DNA of 32,511 bases from JANMEX01 sp049696015 (lineage in GTDB: Bacteria > Pseudomonadota > Alphaproteobacteria > Rhizobiales > Rhizobiaceae): the NCBI GenBank assembly GCA_049696015.1, contig JBAVTG010000165.1:1-32511 (forward strand), in the 5' to 3' direction. Under the pieces are notes generated by a model, which had not been told where the DNA came from, did no database searches, and saw only the letters and a program-made list of their open reading frames with translations. The translations under genes were made by a program, and so were the position numbers. Below are positions 8,173 through 15,342 of the stretch, in pieces. Position 1 is the first letter of the stretch, and each line of letters begins with the position of its first letter.

Positions 8173-8877
8173 ATGTCGCAAACAGGTACGAGAAGCGAAG
8201 CGCCGCCAGAATTGCGCATATCCGCGCATCGCCGGGACGCGGACATGTTTGCCGCAGCCAACCGTCATTCAAACCGGGTCCGCGTTTTGAAAGTGGCGAT
8301 TCCTGCCGTTGCGCTTGCAGGCGCTGCCCTTTTGGCCGCTGCAACGATCTTTCGTCCGGAAATCGCAGCCGGCGTGTCCACTGAGGGCGTCAGCCTGTCA
8401 GATGGCCGCATTGTAATGGCCAACCCGAAACTTGACGGAATGACTGGCGACAAGCGGCCCTACAGCATGCGGGCCGAACGGGCCTATCAGGAAGTGAAAA
8501 AAGACGGCTTGATCGAACTGGAGACGATCACGGCCGAGATGCCTTTTGGCGCGGAAACAACTGCTCAGCTTGTTGCTGGCGGCGGCTTTTTCGATAATGC
8601 CAACAATCTCCTGGATTTGGCGAAGGGCGTGCGTCTGGTCACCAGCGACGGAATGGTCGCCAATCTCCGCTCGGCGCGCATCGACATTGGCAAAAACGGC
8701 TTGAGCACAATCGAACCAGTCGATATCACGACCAAAGGCTCGCACATCACTGCCGATACATTCTCGATCAGTGATGGCGGAAAGCTGATGATTTTTGAAA
8801 AGCGTGTGCGATTGACGGTTGACCCTAAAAAATTGAACAACACGAGAGTTGGCGTGATTGCGCCAAAGACGGAGTAG
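8173..8877 (+). CDS. lptC: LPS export protein LptC
   Basis: 234 residues from MSQTGTRSEAPPEL. A short cytoplasmic segment, a single membrane anchor (about 39-59, VLKVAIPAVALAGAALLAAA) and a periplasmic beta-jellyroll domain follow. The stretch MTGDKRPYSMRAERAYQ and later GSHITADTFSISDGGK are typical of LptC. LptC bridges the inner-membrane LptB2FG transporter to LptA, which carries LPS across the periplasm. It is followed after six bases by lptA and then lptB, the conserved alphaproteobacterial order. The start at 8173 is preferred to an in-frame TTG at 8134 because a promoter-like sequence lies over that TTG; the ribosome-binding site is weak at both, so the exact start is uncertain. Confidence 0.9.
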   Translation: MSQTGTRSEAPPELRISAHRRDADMFAAANRHSNRVRVLKVAIPAVALAGAALLAAATIFRPEIAAGVSTEGVSLSDGRIVMANPKLDGMTGDKRPYSMRAERAYQEVKKDGLIELETITAEMPFGAETTAQLVAGGGFFDNANNLLDLAKGVRLVTSDGMVANLRSARIDIGKNGLSTIEPVDITTKGSHITADTFSISDGGKLMIFEKRVRLTVDPKKLNNTRVGVIAPKTE

Positions 8878-8883
8878 CAGGCA

Positions 8884-9426
8884 ATGACATCACTGGCCGC
8901 AACAAGACTTGCAGCGCTGGCCGGATTGGCGCTCTTGCTGAGCTCTGCGGCCGTGACTGCCCAATCCTCATCCGAGCGCCTGACCGGCATGAAGCTTTCA
9001 AATGACCTGCCGATCCAGATCGAAAGCGACAGGCTTGACGTGCGCGAGGCGGACAGCGTCGCCGAATTCACTGGCAATGTCAGTGTTGTTCAGGACAAGA
9101 CCCTGCTCAAGGCAGGCAAGCTGATTGTCTACTATGTCAAGGACGGCGGATCAGCAGCCACCGGCTCGTCTGCAATCGACCGGCTGGAAGTGTCCGGCAA
9201 AGTCTATGTGAAATCCGAAACCCAGGTCGCCACCGGCGATACGGGCGCGTTCGACATGAAGAGCCAGGTTCTTGTGCTGTCGGGCAGCAAGGTCGTCTTG
9301 TCGGAAGGCAACAATGTTGCGGTCGGCTGTAAACTGACGGTCCAGATGAAAACCGGACAGGCCAAGCTTGAGAGCTGCAAGAACGGCGGGCGTGTGTCGA
9401 TCGTGCTTGACCCCAAAAACAAATAG
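8884..9426 (+). CDS. lptA: Periplasmic LPS-binding protein LptA
   Basis: 180 residues with an N-terminal signal peptide (about 1-26, ending near SSAAVTAQ) and an OstA/LptA beta-jellyroll domain. PIQIESDRLDVREADSVAEFTGNVSVVQD (residues about 42-70) is the classic opening of the fold, and LEVSGKVYVKSETQVATGD and MKSQVLVLSGSKVVLSEG follow. LptA oligomers form the periplasmic bridge that carries LPS from LptC to the outer-membrane LptD. It lies six bases after lptC and 12 bases before lptB, clearly one operon. Confidence 0.95.
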   Translation: MTSLAATRLAALAGLALLLSSAAVTAQSSSERLTGMKLSNDLPIQIESDRLDVREADSVAEFTGNVSVVQDKTLLKAGKLIVYYVKDGGSAATGSSAIDRLEVSGKVYVKSETQVATGDTGAFDMKSQVLVLSGSKVVLSEGNNVAVGCKLTVQMKTGQAKLESCKNGGRVSIVLDPKNK

Positions 9427-9438
9427 CAGCGCTCACCA

Positions 9439-10227
9439 GTGGGACTTTTCAGAAAATCAGCCGCCAGCGATACAGCCGCACAACCGCGGCCCTCGCCCAA
9501 ATATGAAGGCACGCTGATCGCGCGCGGCCTGTCGAAAAGCTACAAGGGCCGCCAGGTCGTCAACGGCGTCTCCTTCGGCTTGCGCGCTGGCGAAGCTGTC
9601 GGGCTTCTGGGTCCCAACGGCGCCGGGAAAACCACCTGTTTCTACATGGTCACCGGATTGGTGCCGGTGGATGAAGGCTCAATTGAAATCGACGGACACG
9701 ATGTGACGCAGATGCCGATGTACCGGCGCGCGCGTCTGGGGGTTGGCTATCTGCCGCAGGAATCATCGATTTTTCGCGGCCTGTCCGTGGAAGACAACAT
9801 TCGCGCTGTGCTCGAAGTGGTCGAAAAGAACAAGGTTCGGCGCGAAGCGGATCTCGACGGGCTTTTGGACGAGTTCCACATTGGCCATCTGCGCAAAGCG
9901 CCCTCTATCGCCCTGTCCGGCGGCGAGCGGCGCCGGTTGGAAATTGCCCGGGCCTTGGCGTCCCGTCCATCTTTCATGCTGCTGGATGAGCCGTTTGCCG
10001 GCGTTGATCCCATCGCGGTTGCCGACATCCGCAATCTTGTGCGCCATCTGACCAGCCGCGGCATCGGCGTCTTGATCACTGACCATAATGTGCGCGAAAC
10101 ACTCGGCCTGATCGACAGGGCCTACATCCTGCACGAAGGTCAGCTGCTGACGCACGGAACGCCCGAAGAAATTGTCGCCAATGCGGATGTGCGACGGCTA
10201 TACCTTGGCGAACAATTTACCCTTTGA
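9439..10227 (+). CDS. lptB: LPS export ABC transporter ATPase LptB
   Basis: 262 residues. Walker A GPNGAGKT (58-65), Q loop LPQESSIF (105-112), signature LSGGERRR (159-166), Walker B FMLLDEP (179-185) and the H loop TDHNVRE are intact. It powers LPS extraction from the inner membrane as an LptB2FG complex; lptF and lptG are not in this window. The start is GTG, 12 bases after the lptA stop, with no strong ribosome-binding site, which suggests translational coupling. The roughly 25 residues before the conserved ABC domain form an unusual N-terminal extension, but no alternative start lies before the conserved core. Confidence 0.95.
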   Translation: MGLFRKSAASDTAAQPRPSPKYEGTLIARGLSKSYKGRQVVNGVSFGLRAGEAVGLLGPNGAGKTTCFYMVTGLVPVDEGSIEIDGHDVTQMPMYRRARLGVGYLPQESSIFRGLSVEDNIRAVLEVVEKNKVRREADLDGLLDEFHIGHLRKAPSIALSGGERRRLEIARALASRPSFMLLDEPFAGVDPIAVADIRNLVRHLTSRGIGVLITDHNVRETLGLIDRAYILHEGQLLTHGTPEEIVANADVRRLYLGEQFTL

Positions 10228-10248
10228 TTAACCGGAAAGGCAGGTTTC

Positions 10249-10329
10249 GTGCCAGTCTTGCGCGTCGAGCTTGACTCGCAAGACACATGCCAGTTTCATG
10301 TGCCTTGGGACAAGGGTGAGATTGACTGA
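10249..10329 (+). CDS. Possible 26-residue leader ORF coupled to rpoN
   Basis: A GTG at 10249, preceded by a purine-rich site (GGAAAGGCAGG, four bases upstream), opens a 26-codon frame that starts VPVLRVELDSQD. It ends with a TGA that overlaps the rpoN ATG as TGATG (10327-10331). The frame contains the two hairpins described separately. The spacing and overlap are what a translationally coupled leader peptide would show. A frame this short can arise by chance, and I recognise no homologue. Low confidence. Confidence 0.3.
   Translation: MPVLRVELDSQDTCQFHVPWDKGEID
10255..10302 (+). other. Tandem inverted repeats in the lptB-rpoN gap
   Basis: GTCTTGCG (10255-10262) pairs perfectly with CGCAAGAC (10277-10284). 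Inside it, GTC/GAC adds three more pairs after one mismatch. Directly after, CACATG (10284-10289) pairs with CATGTG (10297-10302) around a seven-base loop. Neither is followed by a T-run, so these are not ordinary terminators. They may control rpoN translation, stop processing or bind a regulator. Confidence 0.5.
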
Positions 10330-11858
10330 TGGCACTGGCCGCCAAACTGGCGCTGAAACAATCGCAATCGCTGGTGATGACACCGCAATTGATGCAGTCG
10401 ATCCGTCTGTTGCAGATGACCCATGTCGAGCTGCAGCACTTTGTCGATGAAGAAATGGAGCGCAATCCGCTTCTGGAACCGGTGGCTGATCCGCCGGATT
10501 TTTCTGAAGCGCCAGATGACAATGATGCCGCGGATTTTTCCAGCCCGCAGGATCACGAAGCCGGCGACTGGATGCGGCCTGACATTGCTTCCGCTGCCGA
10601 ACTGCAAGCCAACTTCGATGCGCCGGTCGACAATCTCTTTCCGGATGATACGCCGCAAGTTTCTGAACTTTCGCCAGATCTGGCCTCGCAGTGGAAAGCG
10701 ACAACCGCGGGAGCCGGCAACTCTTCAGATGATTTCGATTTTGCCGATGTGCTGGCAAGCCCGGTTACCTTGCGTGATCATGTTGCCGAACAGATTTCCT
10801 TCGGCTTTGCTGATATGGGGGAGCGGGCGTTTGCAACCGAATTGGCCGACGGGCTTGATGAATCCGGTTATCTGCGCATGGATGTCCAAGACGCGGCAGC
10901 GCGGCTCGGCATGCCGCAAGACCAAGCCATGGAAGTGCTCGAAACCCTCCAAACATTCGATCCGCCCGGTCTTTTTGCCCGCGATCTTGCCGAATGCCTT
11001 GCCATCCAGCTCAAGGCGAAAGACCGCCATGATCCAGCTATGCAAGCCATGATTGGCCATCTCGACCTTCTGGCAAAGCGCGATTTCGCCCAGCTCAAAC
11101 GCATCTGCGGGGTCGACGAGGCCGACCTACTCGACATGTTGGCTGAAATCAGGCTGCTTGAGCCCAAGCCCGGAGCCGGGTTTGCCGGCGGCACAGCTGA
11201 AACCATTATTCCTGATGTCAGTGTTCGCGCCGCGCCGGACGGCTCATGGGCAATCGAATTGAATTCCGCCGCTTTGCCGCGTGTTCTGGTCAACCAGACA
11301 TATTATGCAAAGGTGAGCCGCAGTGCACAAAATACGCAGGACAAGGAATTTCTGTCCGAGTGCCTGCAGACCGCCAACTGGCTTGCACGAAGTCTTGACC
11401 AGCGCGCCCGCACGATCCTGAAGGTGGCGTATGAAATCGTCAAACAGCAGGACGCCTTTCTGATCCACGGTGTTTCAAAACTGCGCCCGCTCAATTTGAA
11501 GACTGTCGCTGACGCCATCAAGATGCATGAATCGACAGTCAGCCGCGTGACAGCCAACAAATATATGGAAACACCGCGCGGCATTTTTGAATTGCGCTTC
11601 TTTTTCACCGCCGCAATTGCTGACGTCGACGGAGGCGAATCGCACTCTGCAGAGGCCGTGCGGCACGATATCCGCCTGATGATCGACGCGGAATCGGCGA
11701 AGAATGTGCTTTCGGACGATCAGATTGTCATCCAATTGGCCGGGAAAGGCATCGAAATTGCCCGCCGTACCGTCGCCAAATACCGGGAATCGCTCAATAT
11801 CGCCTCATCTGTGCAAAGGCGGCGTGAAAAACGCGCCATCGCCAATACAAAAGCCTGA
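10329..11858 (+). CDS. rpoN: RNA polymerase sigma-54 factor RpoN
   Basis: 509 residues. Region I (1-50) is Gln/Leu-rich (LALKQSQSLVMTPQLMQSIR) and contacts enhancer-binding proteins. An acidic region II follows (about 50-125), then the core-binding domain and the C-terminal DNA-binding part. The invariant RpoN box ARRTVAKYRE is at 478-487, and the helix-turn-helix TVADAIKMHESTVSRVTANKY recognises the -12 element. Sigma-54 directs nitrogen, C4-dicarboxylate and other activator-dependent genes. It lies 101 bases after lptB and before hpf and ptsN, the conserved order in which the two downstream products are functionally tied to sigma-54 and nitrogen status. The gap upstream holds hairpins and a possible leader ORF. 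Confidence 0.98.
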   Translation: MALAAKLALKQSQSLVMTPQLMQSIRLLQMTHVELQHFVDEEMERNPLLEPVADPPDFSEAPDDNDAADFSSPQDHEAGDWMRPDIASAAELQANFDAPVDNLFPDDTPQVSELSPDLASQWKATTAGAGNSSDDFDFADVLASPVTLRDHVAEQISFGFADMGERAFATELADGLDESGYLRMDVQDAAARLGMPQDQAMEVLETLQTFDPPGLFARDLAECLAIQLKAKDRHDPAMQAMIGHLDLLAKRDFAQLKRICGVDEADLLDMLAEIRLLEPKPGAGFAGGTAETIIPDVSVRAAPDGSWAIELNSAALPRVLVNQTYYAKVSRSAQNTQDKEFLSECLQTANWLARSLDQRARTILKVAYEIVKQQDAFLIHGVSKLRPLNLKTVADAIKMHESTVSRVTANKYMETPRGIFELRFFFTAAIADVDGGESHSAEAVRHDIRLMIDAESAKNVLSDDQIVIQLAGKGIEIARRTVAKYRESLNIASSVQRRREKRAIANTKA

Positions 11859-11917
11859 AGCCCTGACTATCTCAGTTTCCGGCGGCGAATTGACATTCAG
11901 CGCGGCCTTGCCTATAC

Positions 11918-11947
11918 GCCCGCCCGGACATCCGGTCGGGGCCTTTT
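11918..11947 (+). terminator. Probable weak terminator after rpoN
   Basis: A GC-rich imperfect hairpin (GCCCG plus CCGG, loop acat, then CCGG plus CGGGGC, with one mismatch and one bulged G) spans 11918-11943. It is followed by CTTTT-like bases (TTTT at 11944-11947), 60 bases after the rpoN stop. The U-run is short, so termination may be partial. Confidence 0.42.
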
Positions 11948-12037
11948 GGTCGGTCAGGATACATTCAGGCAGTCAGATAAATGTGCATGCCGCACGGGCA
12001 AACCCTGCGGATTGGAATTGCGCCCTGCGCGCACCAA

Positions 12038-12043
12038 TATAAA
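12038..12043 (+). promoter_or_regulatory. Possible -10 element upstream of hpf
   Basis: TATAAA stands in an AT-rich patch 48 bases before the hpf ATG. A TTGGAA-like -35 lies about 20 bases upstream, which is wide. Together with the hairpin after rpoN this suggests hpf and ptsN have their own promoter. Weak evidence. Confidence 0.3.
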
Positions 12044-12090
12044 CTCTATGATGCCGCTTCGGCAGATTCGTGAACATAAGGATGAACGCC

Positions 12091-12669
12091 ATGAGCCTCC
12101 GCATATCGGGAAAGCACATGGAACTGGGTGACAGCTTCCGCAGCCAGATTTCCAGTCGCATTGGTGATGCAATCGAAAAATATTTTGATGGCGGTTTTTC
12201 CGGCCATGTCGTGGTCGAAAAGTCAGGATCGCGCTATGCGGCCGATTGCAATCTCCATTTGGATTCAGGCGTCAATCTGCAGGCCGAAGGCCAGGCGCAG
12301 GATCCGCAGAGCGCGTTCGAAAAAGCCTTTGACCGCATCGAAAAGCGGCTGCGCCGCTACAAGCGCAAGCTGAAAGACCGCAATGTCGAAACGCCCCGCG
12401 TCGATGATATCGCCTACCGGGTGATGGAAAGCGTTGCCGATGATGACGACATTGAAGTCGCACACGATTATGCTCCGGCAATCGTCGCGGAATCGACCGT
12501 GTCGCTGCGGACCTTGAGCGTGGCCAATGCGGTTATGGAACTGGACATGAAGGATTCGCCGGTTTTTGTGTTCCGCAACGCATCCAACGACCATGTCAAC
12601 ATTGTCTACCGGCGCAACGACGGCAACATCGGCTGGATCGATTCCCCTGCCGCCGCTGCCAACAACTGA
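12091..12669 (+). CDS. hpf: Long-form ribosome hibernation promoting factor
   Basis: 192 residues, the length of long HPF (RaiA/YfiA family). The N-terminal domain (about 1-105) holds MSLRISGKHMELGDSFRSQI and DRIEKRLRRYKRKLKDR, which binds the 30S decoding region. The C-terminal domain (about 135-190) reads VMELDMKDSPVFVFRNASN and NIVYRRNDGNIGWID and dimerises two ribosomes into inactive 100S particles. The start at 12091 is chosen because AAGGA lies eight bases upstream and the protein aligns to the family from this Met; in-frame GTG 12070 and ATG 12082 are less likely. It is followed 40 bases later by ptsN, as in other proteobacterial rpoN loci. Confidence 0.95.
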   Translation: MSLRISGKHMELGDSFRSQISSRIGDAIEKYFDGGFSGHVVVEKSGSRYAADCNLHLDSGVNLQAEGQAQDPQSAFEKAFDRIEKRLRRYKRKLKDRNVETPRVDDIAYRVMESVADDDDIEVAHDYAPAIVAESTVSLRTLSVANAVMELDMKDSPVFVFRNASNDHVNIVYRRNDGNIGWIDSPAAAANN

Positions 12670-12709
12670 GGCGCCGGTAAACGGCCAGCCCAACCAGGTT
12701 TGACGACAA

Positions 12710-13174
12710 ATGGACCTCAGCGATCTCGTGACGCAGAAAGCGATCCTGCCGGTTATCAAGGCAGGCTCGAAGAAGCAGCTGATGCAAATCGTTTCGGAAA
12801 AGGCCGCGCAGATTACCGGCCTGCCCGAACGCGACATCTTTGACACCATCATGCAGCGCGAAAAACTCGGCTCGACCGGCGTCGGCAATGGCATTGCCAT
12901 TCCGCATGGCAAACTGAAAGCCATCAAATCCATCACCGGCATTTTTGCCCGGTTGGAAACGCCGGTCGATTTCGAAGCGCTCGACGATGAACCGGTCGAT
13001 CTGGTTTTCTTGCTCCTGGCACCGGAAACGGCTGGCGCTGACCATCTCAAAGCGCTCTCCCGCATTGCCCGCATTCTGCGCGAACCGGACATGGTGGCCA
13101 AACTGCGGGGCACGCGCGATGCAGCAGCGCTCTATGCGTTCTTGACCTCGCAGCCGACCAGCCACGCGGCCTGA
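12710..13174 (+). CDS. ptsN: EIIA-Ntr regulatory phosphotransferase protein
   Basis: 154 residues of the fructose/mannitol-type EIIA fold. The phosphorylated His66 lies in GVGNGIAIPHGKL. It receives phosphate from EI-Ntr (ptsP, not in this window) through HPr and regulates rather than transports; known targets in other bacteria include potassium transport, and in rhizobia the carbon and nitrogen balance. It closes the lptC-lptA-lptB-rpoN-hpf-ptsN run. An HPr gene lies about 9 kb downstream in this window, so phosphate donor and acceptor are encoded nearby but in separate operons. Confidence 0.97.
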   Translation: MDLSDLVTQKAILPVIKAGSKKQLMQIVSEKAAQITGLPERDIFDTIMQREKLGSTGVGNGIAIPHGKLKAIKSITGIFARLETPVDFEALDDEPVDLVFLLLAPETAGADHLKALSRIARILREPDMVAKLRGTRDAAALYAFLTSQPTSHAA

Positions 13175-13220
13175 CCGGGCTTATATTGTCCATCCTGCTT
13201 CTGCGGAACGGCTTTTCGTG

Positions 13221-13475
13221 TCAGTTCAGCCAGACCGGCGTGATCTCATTGTCAGATGCCCCTTCCAGAACCGCTGACTGGCGGTCGGACAGGATGATCG
13301 GCACGCCATTGGCGGCGAACAGCGCCCAGACGTCAAGTCCCGGCGCGAGTTGCGACAGGGCGGGAAACCGGCGCTGCAAGTCTTCCGACTTCATTTTGCG
13401 GATGTAGCCAACTTCGCCGGCGCCAAGGCTGGCAAGCTCAGTCTGCGAAAAGATGATTTTGTGGATCTCGTTCAT
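13221..13475 (-). CDS. DUF1150 family protein
   Basis: 84 residues starting MNEIHKIIFSQTELASLGAG, with GEVGYIRKMKSEDLQRRFP and the conserved LFAANGVPIILSDRQSAV. This matches the small DUF1150 family of alphaproteobacteria, whose function is unknown. The start at 13475 has AAGGAG upstream; the longer frame to 13559 overlaps the heat-shock gene and is rejected. It lies 19 bases after the small heat-shock gene and is probably co-transcribed from its heat-shock promoter, so a stress-linked role is a reasonable inference. It converges on ptsN, with 46 bases between the two stops and no clear terminator. Confidence 0.85.
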   Translation of the reverse strand: MNEIHKIIFSQTELASLGAGEVGYIRKMKSEDLQRRFPALSQLAPGLDVWALFAANGVPIILSDRQSAVLEGASDNEITPVWLN

Positions 13476-13494
13476 GTCTTCTGCTCCTTGCCGC

Positions 13495-13917
13495 TCACTC
13501 TGACACGGCAATGTTAATGCGTTGTACCAGTCTTTCCGGTTCCGGACGTTCCAAATCAACCGACAACAGCCCGTTTTTCAGCTCGGCTCCGGCCACACGC
13601 ATGCCATCAGCCAGCACGAAAGCGCGTTGGAACTGGCGGGCAGCAATGCCCCGATGAAGAAATTCGCGCTCGCCCTCGTCATTTTGGCGGCCGCGAATGA
13701 CCAGCTGATTGTCTTCCAGTGTGACTTCCAGATCATTGTCGGCGAAGCCGGCCACAGCCAGCGTGATGCGCAGTCGCTCGCCGGTTTTCGTTGGTTCAAG
13801 CCGCTCGATGTTGTAGGGCGGATAACCATCGCCTGATTTGGCGACACGCTCCAACGTGCGTTCAACGGCGTCAAAGCCAAGCAGGAGCGGGTTGGAGAAA
13901 GCAGTTACACGGGTCAT
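13495..13917 (-). CDS. Small heat-shock protein (Hsp20/IbpA family)
   Basis: 140 residues from MTRVTAFSNPLLLGFDAVER. The alpha-crystallin domain (about 37-130) reads PPYNIERL, RLRITLAVAGF, LEVTLEDNQLVIRGRQ, EFLHRGIAARQFQRAF and ELKNGLLSVDLERPEP; NGLLSVDL is the conserved A-x-x-x-G-x-L region. Such proteins bind unfolding proteins as large ATP-independent oligomers and hand them to DnaK. The upstream frame to 14232 runs into the nucleoside hydrolase gene and is not coding. A sigma-32-like promoter about 70 bases upstream, overlapping the space before iunH, supports heat induction. Confidence 0.92.
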   Translation of the reverse strand: MTRVTAFSNPLLLGFDAVERTLERVAKSGDGYPPYNIERLEPTKTGERLRITLAVAGFADNDLEVTLEDNQLVIRGRQNDEGEREFLHRGIAARQFQRAFVLADGMRVAGAELKNGLLSVDLERPEPERLVQRINIAVSE

Positions 13918-13986
13918 CTCAGTCAAGTCCTTGTCAATAAGCGACTCTTGCCGGACAAACCCCGAAGGCATTTGCCCGACTTTGAA

Positions 13987-14017
13987 AGATATGGTCTCTA
14001 AGGCGTCTGCGTTCAAG
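13987..14017 (-). promoter_or_regulatory. Sigma-32-like heat-shock promoter for hsp20
   Basis: On the minus strand, CTTGAA (top-strand 14012-14017) is followed by exactly 17 bases and CCATATCT (13987-13994). This fits the alphaproteobacterial RpoH pattern of CTTGAA/C and C-C/T-TAT-like -10 elements. Transcription would start near 13980, giving a leader of about 63 bases before the hsp20 ATG. Confidence 0.65.
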
Positions 14018-14050
14018 CGGCGAAAGCAACAGAATAAGAAGGGCTGACAA

Positions 14051-14986
14051 ATGGCGCGCAAAATCATCATCGACACCGATCCGGGACAAGACGACGCCGT
14101 TGCGATCCTTCTGGCGCTTGCCAGCCCTGAACTTGATGTCGTCGGCATCACTGCCGTTGCAGGCAATGTGCCGTTGGCGCTGACTGAAAGGAATGCCCGG
14201 AAGATCTGCGAATTGGCTGGAAGGCCTGACATGAAAGTCTATGCAGGCGCCATCCGCCCGCTGGTGCGTCCTCTGGTCACGGCCGAATATGTGCATGGCA
14301 AGACCGGGCTTGACGGTCCGGACCTGCCTGAGCCGACAATGGCTTTGCAGGCGCAGCATGGTGTTGATTTCATTGTCGAGACGATCAGAGCCAACCCGGA
14401 GGGAACAATTACGCTTTGCCCGCTCGGGCCGCTGACCAATGTTGCGCTGGCGCTGATCAACGCGCCTGATATTGCGCCAAAGTTGCGCGAAATCGTGCTG
14501 ATGGGCGGCGGCTTTTTCGAAGGCGGCAATGTCACGCCCGCCGCCGAGTTCAATATCTATGTCGATCCGCATGCCGCCGAAGTGGTGCTGAAGTCCGGCG
14601 TGCCCATCGTGATAATGCCGCTGGATGTCACCCATAAGGCGCTGACAAGCCGCGTGCGCGTTGAGCGGTTCCGTGCCATGCGCACCACGGTTGGCGATGC
14701 AACGGCTGCCTTGCTTGATTTTTTTGAACGCTTTGACGAGCAGAAGTACGGCACCGACGGCGGTCCGCTGCACGATCCCTGCGTCATCGCCTATCTGTTG
14801 AAACCAGACCTGTTCAAAGGCCGCTTCTGCAATGTCAAAGTCGAAACCGCGTCAGAACTCACCATGGGCATGACGGTCGTGGACTGGTGGCATGTCACCG
14901 GCCGCGAAGCCAATGCCACGGTGATGCGCGAGATTGACGATGAAGGGTTTTTTGCACTGCTGACTGAGCGGATTGGCAGGCTTTAA
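14051..14986 (+). CDS. Inosine-uridine preferring nucleoside hydrolase
   Basis: 311 residues, normal for the IunH/Rih family. The calcium- and ribose-binding DTDPGQDDA (8-16) stands at the N terminus. FIVETI, CPLGPLTNVALAL, ILMGGGFFEGGNV-like (here VLMGGGFFEGGNV), AAEFNIYVDPHAA and the C-terminal HDPCVIAYLL follow. The enzyme cleaves the N-glycosidic bond of nucleosides to ribose and free base in the cytoplasm for salvage. It stands alone on the plus strand, divergent from hsp20, with the heat-shock promoter in the shared 133-base gap. Substrate preference (purine, pyrimidine or both) cannot be read from the sequence. Confidence 0.92.
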   Translation: MARKIIIDTDPGQDDAVAILLALASPELDVVGITAVAGNVPLALTERNARKICELAGRPDMKVYAGAIRPLVRPLVTAEYVHGKTGLDGPDLPEPTMALQAQHGVDFIVETIRANPEGTITLCPLGPLTNVALALINAPDIAPKLREIVLMGGGFFEGGNVTPAAEFNIYVDPHAAEVVLKSGVPIVIMPLDVTHKALTSRVRVERFRAMRTTVGDATAALLDFFERFDEQKYGTDGGPLHDPCVIAYLLKPDLFKGRFCNVKVETASELTMGMTVVDWWHVTGREANATVMREIDDEGFFALLTERIGRL

Positions 14987-15342
14987 TCGGGTCCACTTAG
15001 TCCCAACCACCATATCACATAGTATGTCCACTATCTGGGCTCGACTTTCCCACTGGGGGCCGCAGGCATAACCAAGTGGTTCTATGACCGACATCGACAA
15101 CCAAAGAATGGCAAGCGTACGCTTATCTCCTGAGTGGGGTTACTGCGGCGGACCTGAGCACAGCGCACGCCCATGCCCCATTGATGACTGCGGTGAAGAA
15201 TCGCAGCGAGAGGTTTGGCTGCCGGGCGGCGGCGCGGAGGCGGCATGGTTCGCCGGCCAAGCCGACCACGCCGTGCCACGTTCATCGCCTGTTGCGGTCC
15301 CCGCATTTCCCTGCAACGCTTGCACCAGCAAAGGAGACTGCC
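14987..15342 (+). other. Unexplained 356-base spacer
   Basis: No gene, RNA or repeat I recognise lies here. The first roughly 150 bases look less GC-rich than the surroundings. A frame from ATG 15084 to 15395 (103 codons) and frames on the minus strand cross it, but none has a good ribosome-binding site or family resemblance. The 3' end carries the ribosome-binding site (AAGGAG) of the DUF924 gene. It could hold a promoter for that gene or a gene remnant. Confidence 0.5.

Noticed and set aside
12013..12030. Sigma-54 promoter (GG-N10-GC) upstream of hpf
   Set aside because: The spacing between GG and GC is 11, not 10, and the flanking bases do not fit the consensus.
12265..13113. Minus-strand 282-codon frame across hpf and ptsN
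   Set aside because: Fully antisense to two conserved genes, with shadow-frame composition.
14852..15100. Minus-strand 82-codon frame over the iunH 3' end
   Set aside because: More than half lies antisense to iunH and the translated sequence matches no family I know.
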